Source: an uncultured Vampirovibrio sp. (GTDB taxonomy: Bacteria > Cyanobacteriota > Vampirovibrionia > Gastranaerophilales > Gastranaerophilaceae). From it: DNA of 64,000 nt. Below the pieces are notes generated by a model, which did no database searches, had not been told where the DNA came from, and saw nothing but the letters and a program-made list of their open reading frames with translations. The position numbers and the translations under genes are program-made. Location: assembly GCA_910578465.1 (NCBI GenBank), contig CAJTPW010000005.1:98642-162641 (forward strand), given 5' to 3'. Each line of letters starts with the position of its first letter. Position 1 is the first letter of the stretch. Shown here in pieces: positions 8,565 through 16,629 of this stretch.

Positions 8565-8891
8565 ATGGAATTTGATGATTTTTCAAACGAAAAAGACAAT
8601 ACCCAAAAAATAATGCAGGATAGGGACAAGATCAAAAATCAAATGGTAAAAAAGCTTCTTTCGTTAAAATTTAGCGAAAATGAAATAAATGAAGTTTTAA
8701 ACATAATAGATATGGCCGAGGCAAAAATTGAGACTGTAAAAGTATCTTTGAACGGCACAAACATAAATACGGACGATCCGACACCTGTTATGAAACTTGC
8801 ACTGGATCAAATAAAACTGCTCCAGACCAAAATGGCCCTTGATATCAGAACAAAAATAAATGAAATTTTAACTTATAAAAACCGCAGTTAA
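8565..8891 (+). CDS. Small helical unknown protein next to radical SAM enzyme
   Basis: A 108-residue, mostly charged, helix-prone protein with no membrane segment. AAGGGGG just before the ATG is a strong ribosome-binding site. Its start lies 9 bp after the stop of the B12-type radical SAM gene, so the two are almost surely co-transcribed. I do not recognise it. It lacks the Cys or Gly-rich look of a RiPP precursor, so a partner or unrelated passenger is as likely as a substrate. Confidence 0.65.
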   Translation: MEFDDFSNEKDNTQKIMQDRDKIKNQMVKKLLSLKFSENEINEVLNIIDMAEAKIETVKVSLNGTNINTDDPTPVMKLALDQIKLLQTKMALDIRTKINEILTYKNRS

Positions 8892-8925
8892 AAAGGCATT
8901 ACAATAATCGAGACTCAGAAAAAAC

Positions 8926-10278
8926 CTATGCAAAGGCGCTGCTTTTTCTCCATTTGCCTGATTTTAAATAAATAAGAGCAATTATAACGGAACAAACCGA
9001 AGCAACGGGAGCCGCAATTCCAAGATTAAAGAGAGATTTCCCGAATATTCCGGTTATTAAAAACGCCAGAGGCACACGTACCAAAAGCGTTGCGACAAGG
9101 TTATTTGCCATAGAAAATGCCGTATGCCCGCAGCCGTTAAAAAAGGCATTCAAACAAAAAGCAAACGGCACAATAATTAAATCAAAACTGAAAGATTTTA
9201 AATAGCTTGCGCCCTGTGCTATGACATTTTTATCGGATGTAAATATTCTTATGGCGGATTGCGGGTTAACCTGCTGCCAGATAAGGCATATAAGCCCGAA
9301 AACAACCGTACAGCCTATTGCGGTATAAAGGGTATACTTTGCCCGAAGCCGCTTTTTTGCGCCGATATTCTGCGCCACAATCGGGGTCAGCGCCATTGCA
9401 AAAGAGAAGGCAGGCAGCATTGTAAAACCGTTTAACCTGTTTGCCGTGCCGTATCCTGCAGATGCGTCCACTCCCATTGAATTTGCAAGGGACAGAAGAA
9501 TAATAAAAGACATCTGGACCATAGAATCTTGAAAAGATAATGGCAGCCCCAGTTTTATAATGTCTTTAATTTTACCGGGGTAAAATTTTGTTTTCCTGAA
9601 CCTGAATTCAAAGGAAAATTTATTCAATCTTACATATAAAACCATAGTAAGCGCACAAAGTCCCTGTGCAATAATTGTTGCATAAGCAGCCCCTTTCACC
9701 CCTAAACCCAGATACCCTATAAAAAATAAGTCTAAGATTATGTTTATAAAGCACCCTAAAGATATAAACATCATAGGAGTATGAGAATTTCCAACCCCTC
9801 TTAAAATTGATGCCAGAGCATTAAACAAAAATATGAAGATTATTCCGAAAGAACAGATTGCAACATAATCAACAGCACCCTGATATGCTTCTTTTGGGGT
9901 TTGCATAATGCTGATTAACCCGGGCGAAAAGAAAAAGATTAAAAGAGAGGCTGCAACTGCAAGCGCCATAAAAAATATAAATACTGTTCCTACGGTTTTT
10001 TGAATTTCTTCATGCCTGTTTGCGCCATACATATGGCCTGTTAAAACTGTTGTGCCCGTCGTAAGACCTATTATAAAAGACATAACCATAAACATAACCT
10101 GCGCGCCAATTGCAACGGATGATATCGAAGCACTTTCCCCCGTATAGTGCCCGACAATTATCAAATCGCACGCACCGTAAAGCGCCTGAAGCAGATTTGC
10201 AAACACAAAAGGGAGTGCAAACATAATCAGGTTTTTTAAAATGCTGCCTTCGGTCAAGTTCTGCTCATTTTTGAACAT
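8926..10278 (-). CDS. MATE-family efflux transporter
   Basis: A 450-residue polytopic protein of the multidrug and toxin extrusion family. It starts with the family's N-terminal pattern (ILKNLIMFALPFVFANLLQA), has two homologous six-helix halves and typical internal motifs (YGACDLIIVGHY near residue 30). MATE proteins export cations or drugs by Na+ or H+ antiport; the substrate is not predictable. No Shine-Dalgarno is visible; TAATAT (10290-10285) lies 6 nt before the ATG, consistent with a leaderless message. Confidence 0.92.
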   Translation of the reverse strand: MFKNEQNLTEGSILKNLIMFALPFVFANLLQALYGACDLIIVGHYTGESASISSVAIGAQVMFMVMSFIIGLTTGTTVLTGHMYGANRHEEIQKTVGTVFIFFMALAVAASLLIFFFSPGLISIMQTPKEAYQGAVDYVAICSFGIIFIFLFNALASILRGVGNSHTPMMFISLGCFINIILDLFFIGYLGLGVKGAAYATIIAQGLCALTMVLYVRLNKFSFEFRFRKTKFYPGKIKDIIKLGLPLSFQDSMVQMSFIILLSLANSMGVDASAGYGTANRLNGFTMLPAFSFAMALTPIVAQNIGAKKRLRAKYTLYTAIGCTVVFGLICLIWQQVNPQSAIRIFTSDKNVIAQGASYLKSFSFDLIIVPFAFCLNAFFNGCGHTAFSMANNLVATLLVRVPLAFLITGIFGKSLFNLGIAAPVASVCSVIIALIYLKSGKWRKSSAFA

Positions 10279-10329
10279 ATTATAATATTAAATGAAACAA
10301 AAATTTTACACTACACCTAAAGAGGGCAA

Positions 10330-10635
10330 TTATTCAAACGGGAAAATAACAATATGTGTTTTTTCTATTTCTTTTTGAAAACTTTCAGGAAGCTTATCAA
10401 ACTCAAAAATATCAATCAAAAACGGAATATTGCTTTCAGTCAAAAGTTCTCTCAGTCCTGTAATATTTTTTGTATCATCTCCAAAGGTTTTTACACAAAG
10501 GTCTAAATCACTGCCTTCATGCGCCCTGCCGTCTACTCTGCTTCCGTAAGCCCAAATTTCCGCTTTCGGGCAGTAATTTTCAAAAATTAAAAGCAGATTT
10601 TTAAGATGTTTTTCTTTTATAAAAAGATTATCCAT
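10330..10635 (-). CDS. MNT-type minimal nucleotidyltransferase
   Basis: A 101-residue protein with the minimal nucleotidyltransferase motif GSRxxGxAxxGSDLDL (residues about 31-46), where the two Asp residues bind metal. It overlaps the HEPN-like gene upstream by 8 bp. HEPN/MNT pairs are widespread two-gene modules. In characterised cases (for example MntA/HepT) MNT AMPylates and silences the HEPN RNase toxin, so this would be the antitoxin. That role is inferred from family and order. Confidence 0.85.
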   Translation of the reverse strand: MDNLFIKEKHLKNLLLIFENYCPKAEIWAYGSRVDGRAHEGSDLDLCVKTFGDDTKNITGLRELLTESNIPFLIDIFEFDKLPESFQKEIEKTHIVIFPFE

Positions 10636-11047
10636 TTTTTTCTATAATCTCTCTTAAATTCCGCGCATCTTTAATAAAATCTTCAATAAAAGCAAGGGTT
10701 TCTTCAGCAAAGGCCCTGCCGTAATTGTGGGCAGTATTGTTTCTGTTATCGCGATATTTCATCCATCTTTCAACAACAGCTTCATCAATTAAAGAATACT
10801 TGAAGGCATGTCTGAAAACATCTTTAAAAGTAAGGATATCAACTGCTTTCTTGCTTGAAAAATATGGTTCAAGCACTTTTCTTAAAAGCTTGCCGCTTTG
10901 CTCCAGCGTCATTTCAAACCCTTTAACAAGAGAATTTCTGTACATTTCATAATCAACAGTTCCTTCTTTTGCGGTTTTTATCATTGAATATGATTTTTCA
11001 AGGGTTTCAATACACTTTTTTAAATATTCGGTGTTAATATTTTCCAT
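10628..11047 (-). CDS. HEPN-like nucleotidyltransferase partner (HI0074 type)
   Basis: A 139-residue helical protein of the nucleotidyltransferase-substrate-binding/HEPN group. The helix containing YRDNRNNTAHNYG carries the R-x4-6-H pattern of HEPN RNases (Arg, then Asn-Asn-Thr-Ala-His). It is first in the operon and overlaps the MNT gene. It may be the toxin of a HEPN/MNT module, although HI0074-like members have no proven toxicity. No Shine-Dalgarno is seen; TACTAT (11059-11054) lies 6 nt before the ATG. Confidence 0.8.
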   Translation of the reverse strand: MENINTEYLKKCIETLEKSYSMIKTAKEGTVDYEMYRNSLVKGFEMTLEQSGKLLRKVLEPYFSSKKAVDILTFKDVFRHAFKYSLIDEAVVERWMKYRDNRNNTAHNYGRAFAEETLAFIEDFIKDARNLREIIEKNG

Positions 11048-11116
11048 TGTCTTATAGTATCATAAATTGGGCCTTCGCTCCAGCCCGCCCTTTTAAATTA
11101 TTTTAAATCATCTAAA

Positions 11117-13588
11117 TTAGTCAACCCTTTTAAAATACAGGGTTGAGTGTTCTTTTAATTGAATAGGAACTTTTTCTTCTTCTGACCCGAATAGTCCGAA
11201 ACCTTCAATAATTTCTCCTTTATTTGAAAATTTGCCGTTCCCGCCATATTTTACATCGTCCGTATTTAAAACTTCAACCCATTTTCCTTCGGGAAAAGGT
11301 ATGTTATAAGCGTTGTTTGAGGCTGTGGGATAGCTTTCGTTTTTAAAGTTTGAAACGATGAAAAATTCATTCCCCGTCTCTTCATCCTTTGTATGAAGCC
11401 CGATTGCTCCATCATGAATTACGGTATCTCTTGTCCCGTCTTCATTTAAAACAAGCCAGCCCCTTGTAAGAGCAGGATTTTCCCTGTTCAACCTGTTCAA
11501 ATCCTTTGTAAGAGCCATATGTTTTTTCATTAAATCTTTTGCGGAATCGGAATATTCAATATTCCCCAGAGTTGACGCTTCAAGTGCCGCACGCCCTGGC
11601 TCATATCCTTTTTCCGTTTTTAAATAAGGCTCCTCTTTAAGGCTCTCAAACTGCCTGAAGAACCTGAAAGGCGTTAAATCGGTGTTTTCATCTCCCTGAA
11701 ACACCATTTTAGGCCCGGGGATTGCAAAAGTGAGCGCCTGCGCCATTCGAACCTGTGCCGCACTTTGCTTAAATGCCGATAAAAGCCTTCTGTATGTAAT
11801 ATGAGAGCCCTTTTTCACCCCTAAATCCTTCAACACGCCATCATAAAGTTTGTCGTAAGATTGATATTTATATTTTTCAAGCTTACCCTCTAAAAGCATA
11901 ATGCCAAGGTTTTCCGCCACACTTTGAGCTTTCTGGCATGCAACAATTCTTCTCGCTTCCTTTAAAGGCATTCCTTTTAATTCGGCAAAATCTTTTGCTC
12001 TTTCAATATCTTTTTTATTCAAAGCAACATTTGCGTTCAGGTTTAACTTTGGAACCATATATTTGATAACGGGCCTTGTTCCGTCCATATTTCCCGTTTC
12101 ATCATGACTTGTAGTATATTTTACCGCCCTTTGAGAATGATAAATCGCGTTTACAAGCTCTGCAGTGTGTACACCTGAATACACTGTTCTATCAAGGCTG
12201 TGGTGGTATGAAAAATCCCATTCCGCGTCATATCCGAGGTTTGATAAAATATTTCTGGGTGCATCCACCATATTTTGAACGGCCGAATCAATTGTTTTTA
12301 CATAGTTTGAATGCTCTTCCTCACTTTTGCCCGCACAATGTTCGTCTGCACCGAGCGGCCTTACAACACGTTTGTCGTGGAGTTCATTCCCGTCCGTCCA
12401 GTAATCGTACTCGTTTGCATTCATTCTTTCTCTGGAATCTTCGGCAATTAAAACCGCATCAGGAAAATGATAGTTAATCTCCGCCGCAATTTTTTTCATT
12501 GTATAGTCTGATTCCATAAACTTTGTCATATCAAGACGAAGCCCGTCCGCCTTATAGTTTGCAATCCAGTTTAGTCCTGCATTTACAATGTAATCTCTTA
12601 CATATCTTGAATTTTCGCCTTCAAAATTAAATGCTTCACCGAAAGCATTGGGCCCTTTTACATATGGTCCCGTCTTTTTAAGCTGTGCTCCGTCAGGACC
12701 GAGATGATTCGGCACATAGTCCATAATAACATTCAGCTCGAGTCCGTGGGCATAATCAATCAGTTCTTTAAGCTTATCAGGCCCGCCTCTGTGTTCAGGA
12801 GGTGCAAATTTATCCACACCGTCATATCCCCAGTTGAAATCAAATGTGTTTTCATTCGGCATGAGTTCAATTGTATTAAAACCTGCTTCTTTAATTTCTT
12901 TAAGCTTGTTTTTGGCAGCATCATAGGTGCCTTCTTTTGTTAAAGTATCTATATGAAGTTCGTAAATACTTGCTTCTTTTATGCCCTTTTGCCCTCTGGC
13001 AGGGTTCCTTACAATTCTTTTATCACTGATTTTCCACGCTTCCGCATTTTTCCATTCATACTTTGAATGGTCGTAGAGAATTGAATAATTTAAAAAATCT
13101 TCGCTTTTTTGGTTTCCCTGCCGCATTGCATAGGGATCTTTCACTTCAACCGTTGTCCCGTCTGCTTTTTTAATAACAAAGGAATATCTGTCTCCCGCTT
13201 TTACGGCATCTGAAGAAAGATTTTCTGCGGTTTGGAAAACTCCGCCGCCCGCATTTTCCAGAGGGTAAGTCTGAAATTTTTTAATATCATCCCTGTCAAA
13301 AACTTTTACGGAAACACTTTTTGCATCAGGAAAAGTGAAAATCTTAAAGGACACCTCTTTTGTTTTGGGGTCTATAACTCCGCCCCAGCTTTTGTGTTCC
13401 GCGGCTTTTCTTGTAAAAGTAATATTATTTGTCTGATAAAGACTGTTTAAATTTATAACTGAATAATTTGAATCAAAATTTGGCAAAGGCTTGTCAGATG
13501 ATACTTTTGAAGACAAAACTTTTCCGCTGTAACTTTTTTGAACAGTATTTAACCCGAAGCTTGTACTGTTCATGTGGTTAATTCGCAT
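11117..13588 (-). CDS. GH13 alpha-glucan enzyme (branching-enzyme or trehalohydrolase-like)
   Basis: An 823-residue protein with an N-terminal CBM48-like beta domain and a GH13 barrel. The four GH13 regions are visible: DYVPNH (about residue 290), GLRLDMTKF with the nucleophile Asp (about 348), LIAEDS with the acid/base Glu (about 380) and TSHDE (about 495). FQGDENTDLTPFRFF near residue 630 recalls GlgB/TreZ enzymes. The exact reaction (branching, trehalose release or debranching) cannot be fixed. There is no signal peptide; the first 30 residues instead carry STSFG. The start at 13588 is chosen for its GAGGG ribosome-binding site and because it follows a good promoter; an upstream frame start at 13675 precedes that promoter. 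Confidence 0.85.
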   Translation of the reverse strand: MRINHMNSTSFGLNTVQKSYSGKVLSSKVSSDKPLPNFDSNYSVINLNSLYQTNNITFTRKAAEHKSWGGVIDPKTKEVSFKIFTFPDAKSVSVKVFDRDDIKKFQTYPLENAGGGVFQTAENLSSDAVKAGDRYSFVIKKADGTTVEVKDPYAMRQGNQKSEDFLNYSILYDHSKYEWKNAEAWKISDKRIVRNPARGQKGIKEASIYELHIDTLTKEGTYDAAKNKLKEIKEAGFNTIELMPNENTFDFNWGYDGVDKFAPPEHRGGPDKLKELIDYAHGLELNVIMDYVPNHLGPDGAQLKKTGPYVKGPNAFGEAFNFEGENSRYVRDYIVNAGLNWIANYKADGLRLDMTKFMESDYTMKKIAAEINYHFPDAVLIAEDSRERMNANEYDYWTDGNELHDKRVVRPLGADEHCAGKSEEEHSNYVKTIDSAVQNMVDAPRNILSNLGYDAEWDFSYHHSLDRTVYSGVHTAELVNAIYHSQRAVKYTTSHDETGNMDGTRPVIKYMVPKLNLNANVALNKKDIERAKDFAELKGMPLKEARRIVACQKAQSVAENLGIMLLEGKLEKYKYQSYDKLYDGVLKDLGVKKGSHITYRRLLSAFKQSAAQVRMAQALTFAIPGPKMVFQGDENTDLTPFRFFRQFESLKEEPYLKTEKGYEPGRAALEASTLGNIEYSDSAKDLMKKHMALTKDLNRLNRENPALTRGWLVLNEDGTRDTVIHDGAIGLHTKDEETGNEFFIVSNFKNESYPTASNNAYNIPFPEGKWVEVLNTDDVKYGGNGKFSNKGEIIEGFGLFGSEEEKVPIQLKEHSTLYFKRVD

Positions 13589-13643
13589 GCAGCAATTTCC
13601 CTCTGGTAATTTATTATCAACACAAAAAACTCTAACACTGATA

Positions 13644-13672
13644 ATATTAGCTGTTTTCAAGAAATATTGCAA
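13644..13672 (-). promoter_or_regulatory. Sigma70-type promoter of the GH13 gene
   Basis: TTGCAA (13672-13667), 17-bp spacer and TAATAT (13649-13644) on the minus strand. It predicts a start near 13637 and a leader of about 50 nt. Confidence 0.65.
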
Positions 13673-13716
13673 CAAAATTTACAAAAATTCATCCGACAAA
13701 AACAGTCTCGAGGCAG

Positions 13717-14358
13717 CTATTTATTTCTTTGCCAAAATTTCCATTTCGGCACATCTTCATAATAAAATTTTAAAAGAAGCAGATCCCCTTTTTCAACATT
13801 TGCTTCTTCACCTTCTTCAATATATGCCAGAGGTGAATTTTCGTAAACATTTTTAACGCCTGATTTCAAACGATTTTCGCCTTCTTCAGGGCTGATTATT
13901 CCCTTACCGAAATAGTAAAACTGCCCTATGCCTTTTACAAAATGTCCTGCAACGGCAAGCCCTGCACCAACTGCAGATTTTTTCACATCAAAAGGCTTAT
14001 ACCCCAAGACTTTTGCAAACCAAAAAGGTTCATCAACCGCCTTTATAGCTCCTGTTGAAGGAATTGAATAAGACAGAGGCTCTATTATTAAATATCCGTT
14101 TCTTTTACCCCTTTTCGGGTCAATTACTTTTGTGACCTTTGCGCTTAAAACACTGCCTTCTTCAAAGGTGATACCGTTTTCAAAAGTATTTTCCTTTAAA
14201 ACTTTTAAGGATACATTTTTTGATTCATCCTCAAATGAAAAATTGCAAAGACTCTCAACCACCGTCTTATTTGACGTATCATCATTTGCAAAAACAGAAG
14301 CACAATTACATCCTGTCACAAAAAACATAAACATAAAGAATAAAACAATTTTTTTCAT
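13717..14358 (-). CDS. Putative lipoprotein, envelope protein of unknown function
   Basis: A 213-residue protein. After the start MKKIVLFFMFMFF comes VTGC, a lipobox, so it is likely a lipoprotein with Cys17 lipidated. The body has a beta-rich segment (GSVLSAKVTKVIDPKRGKR) followed by Gly/Ala helices and a C-terminal GDLLLLKFYY strand. The same order of motifs occurs in the exported protein at 54580-55281, so the two look paralogous. ATG 14358 is chosen over 14397 because it starts the signal peptide and because TATAAT lies exactly 7 nt upstream. Confidence 0.75.
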   Translation of the reverse strand: MKKIVLFFMFMFFVTGCNCASVFANDDTSNKTVVESLCNFSFEDESKNVSLKVLKENTFENGITFEEGSVLSAKVTKVIDPKRGKRNGYLIIEPLSYSIPSTGAIKAVDEPFWFAKVLGYKPFDVKKSAVGAGLAVAGHFVKGIGQFYYFGKGIISPEEGENRLKSGVKNVYENSPLAYIEEGEEANVEKGDLLLLKFYYEDVPKWKFWQRNK

Positions 14359-14365
14359 AAAATTT

Positions 14366-14371
14366 ATTATA
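14366..14371 (-). promoter_or_regulatory. Extended -10 box 7 nt before the lipoprotein start
   Basis: TGGTATAAT on the minus strand (TG-N-TATAAT extended -10; TATAAT at 14371-14366). The spacer to ATG 14358 is 7 nt and contains no Shine-Dalgarno. Confidence 0.6.
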
Positions 14372-14452
14372 CCATTAAATTTGTGCTTTTGAATCAAATT
14401 TCAGCTATAATAAAAAAGTAAAAAGCATTAGCAGCAAAAAAAGGAAAATAAT

Positions 14453-15001
14453 ATGTTAAAGACGATGGATAGTCTGGTTTTGATTATAGATATTCAAGAA
14501 AAACTTATGGCAGCCCTAAACCATGGAATTAAAGAACAAATGCTTATAAAGGCGTCAAAACTTGTACAGGCAGCAAAAATTCTCGGCGTAAATACACTTG
14601 TAACAGAACAATACCCTAAGGGTCTCGGGACAACTATTGAAGAAATTAAAAGAGAGCTGCCCGAAAACTGTATACCGACAGAAAAAACTGATTTTTGTGC
14701 ACTAATGGAACCGGGATATACGGAAAAAATCAAATCTTTAGGCAAAAAACAGGTAATAATTTGCGGAATTGAAGCACACATTTGCGTTTATCAAACTGCC
14801 GTAAAGCTTTTGGAAGAAGGGTATGAAGTTTTTGTTCTGAAAGATTTATGCGCAAGCAGAAACAAGGTGGAATTTGAATGTGCGATGGATTTATTAAGCG
14901 ACTTGGGCGCAAAAATTACCTGTCTTGAAATTGTGCTCTTTGAATGGTTAAAAACCGCCAAAAACCCGCACTTTAAAGAAATTCAAGGGTTAATAAAATA
15001 G
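14453..15001 (+). CDS. Isochorismatase-family cysteine hydrolase
   Basis: A 182-residue protein of the cysteine-hydrolase (isochorismatase/nicotinamidase) superfamily. Asp13 in LVLIIDIQEKL and Cys111 in GIEAHICVYQT are the expected catalytic Asp and Cys, and TEQYPKGLG matches the YcaC-like branch. These enzymes hydrolyse amides or enol ethers; the substrate is unknown. AAAGGA lies 7 nt before the ATG, and TATAAT (14406-14411) gives a normal leader of about 40 nt, unlike the divergent lipoprotein gene. A 9-bp hairpin directly follows the stop. Confidence 0.88.
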   Translation: MLKTMDSLVLIIDIQEKLMAALNHGIKEQMLIKASKLVQAAKILGVNTLVTEQYPKGLGTTIEEIKRELPENCIPTEKTDFCALMEPGYTEKIKSLGKKQVIICGIEAHICVYQTAVKLLEEGYEVFVLKDLCASRNKVEFECAMDLLSDLGAKITCLEIVLFEWLKTAKNPHFKEIQGLIK

Positions 15002-15002
15002 A

Positions 15003-15025
15003 TTAAGGGCAAAAACTGCCCTTAA
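15003..15025. terminator. 9-bp hairpin between convergent units, terminator-like
   Basis: TTAAGGGCA (15003-15011) pairs with TGCCCTTAA (15017-15025), loop of 5. Flanks are T-rich on both strands but without a clean T-run, so it may be a weak bidirectional terminator for the isochorismatase gene (+) and the dnaB unit (-). Confidence 0.55.
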
Positions 15026-15028
15026 CTG

Positions 15029-15124
15029 TTACTGTTTATTTTGTTTGTTTTTAATAACCTGATAAATTCCGCCTATAATAGCACCCACAATTGCACCTAT
15101 AAGCGCACCTGTTATTATGGACAT
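15029..15124 (-). CDS. 31-residue glycine-zipper membrane peptide
   Basis: The ATG at 15124 is preceded by AAAGGAG with a 7-nt gap, an excellent ribosome-binding site. The peptide is a hydrophobic helix with Gly at every fourth position (residues 6, 10, 14, 18, then 19) followed by a polar Lys/Asn/Gln tail. This GxxxGxxxGxxxG pattern is a classic glycine zipper, expected to pack or oligomerise in the membrane. It lies 21 bp after the dnaB stop on the same strand and is probably co-transcribed. Its function is unknown; a toxin-like or stress peptide is possible. Confidence 0.65.
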   Translation of the reverse strand: MSIITGALIGAIVGAIIGGIYQVIKNKQNKQ

Positions 15125-15145
15125 ATTCTTTCTCCTTTTCTCCTT

Positions 15146-16510
15146 TTATTCTTCCTGTCTTTTAATCGGGTTTTTAAATCTTGTTGTAGACCCCTGGAAC
15201 AATAAATCAAACTTTCCTGTCGGGCCGTTTCTCTGTTTTGCAACTATAATACGTGCTTTATTTTTTACTTCGGGATTTTCTTTGTCGTAGTATTCTTCCC
15301 TGTAGATAAACATTACAACGTCCGCGTCCTGCTCAATTGCGCCCGATTCACGAAGGTCTGAGAGCATGGGTTCCTTGTCGCCCCTTTCTTCCACCTTACG
15401 CGAAAGCTGGGAAAGCGCGATAATTGCCACATTTAATTCCCTTGCAAGTGACTTTAAACCCCTTGAGATTGATGAAATCTGCTGGGTTCTATCCTGTGAG
15501 CTCCTGTCTTCAATCAACTGTAAATAGTCGATTATTATAAGCCCCAAGTCAGGATAGTTCATTTTTAACCTGCGGCATTTTGCGCGTATATCAGAAACGC
15601 TTACCCCTGCAGTATCGTCTATTAAAAGCGGAGCAAGGTGCAGGTCATTTAAAATTGATGAAATCCTTTGCCACTCTGCAGGCTGAAGCTCCCCTGTTCT
15701 TGCCCTTTGGGCGTCAATTTCAGCTTCCGCGCAAAGAACCCTCTGTGTTAACTGAATTTTTGACATTTCAAGAGAAAATATCGCAACAGGGATTTTAGAC
15801 CTTATTGCAACATTCTGTGCAATATTTAAGGCAAATGCCGTTTTTCCCATTGAAGGACGGGCCGCAAGAATTAATAAATCCGATTTTTGAAACCCTGCAG
15901 TAAGAAGGTCTAAATCGTAAAAACCGCTTGGAACCCCCGTATAGGTGCCTCTATTTGAACACCTGTACTCTAATTGTTCCATGGTTTCATATAAAAGACT
16001 TGAAAGCGCTTCCATTTGCTGGGAATTTTTTTGCTGGGAAATTTCAAAAATAAGCTTTTCTGCTGCTTCAAGCGACATTTTGGATTCGGGGTTTTTAAAA
16101 GTTTCTTCTATAATTGTGCTGCCTGCGGTTATTAGCTGCCTTTTTGTAGCATTTTCCCTAATAATATTTGCATAATATTCAACGTTTGATGTAAGCATTG
16201 TATCAATCATCAAATCGTTTAAATATTCTCTACCACCGATTGCATCGAGCTGACCTTTTGCGTTAAAATATTCCCCGATTGAAAGCACATCAACAGGTTT
16301 ATTCTGGTTGTACAAAGTAAACATGGCTTCGTATATCAGACGATTTTTAGGATTGTAAAAGCTTTCTGGAGTTAAAATTTCAACGATTCTGTTTAAAACA
16401 TCGTTTGAATTAATTAAAACAGCACCTAAAACGGATTCTTCAGCCTCCAGATTGTGGGGCGGAAGCTTTTTGGACAAATTCTTTTTGCCTGCTTCAAGCT
16501 CCATTACCAT
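15146..16510 (-). CDS. dnaB: Replicative DNA helicase DnaB
   Basis: A 454-residue DnaB-family helicase. The N-terminal helical domain (PPHNLEAEESVLGA) interacts with primase and loader. The RecA-type motor has Walker A ARPSMGKT (217-224), Walker B IIDYLQLI and the arginine-finger region SQLSRKVEERGDK. No intein is present. The ATG at 16510 is 12 nt after GGGAGGG; Met3 is an alternative. A strong promoter lies upstream, and a glycine-zipper peptide follows downstream. Confidence 0.96.
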   Translation of the reverse strand: MVMELEAGKKNLSKKLPPHNLEAEESVLGAVLINSNDVLNRIVEILTPESFYNPKNRLIYEAMFTLYNQNKPVDVLSIGEYFNAKGQLDAIGGREYLNDLMIDTMLTSNVEYYANIIRENATKRQLITAGSTIIEETFKNPESKMSLEAAEKLIFEISQQKNSQQMEALSSLLYETMEQLEYRCSNRGTYTGVPSGFYDLDLLTAGFQKSDLLILAARPSMGKTAFALNIAQNVAIRSKIPVAIFSLEMSKIQLTQRVLCAEAEIDAQRARTGELQPAEWQRISSILNDLHLAPLLIDDTAGVSVSDIRAKCRRLKMNYPDLGLIIIDYLQLIEDRSSQDRTQQISSISRGLKSLARELNVAIIALSQLSRKVEERGDKEPMLSDLRESGAIEQDADVVMFIYREEYYDKENPEVKNKARIIVAKQRNGPTGKFDLLFQGSTTRFKNPIKRQEE

Positions 16511-16540
16511 ATTTTTAAAAATCCCTCCCGCTTTCAGTTG

Positions 16541-16569
16541 ATTATAGAATAAACTTCCATGACTTGCAA
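16541..16569 (-). promoter_or_regulatory. Sigma70-type promoter of dnaB
   Basis: TTGCAA (16569-16564), 17-bp spacer, TATAAT (16546-16541) on the minus strand. The predicted leader is about 25 nt with GGGAGGG as Shine-Dalgarno. Confidence 0.75.
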
Positions 16570-16629
16570 ATGAAAACAGGAGGGAAAAATTGTATTAATT
16601 TATTGCATTTTAAAAAGTATTTAATTTGT

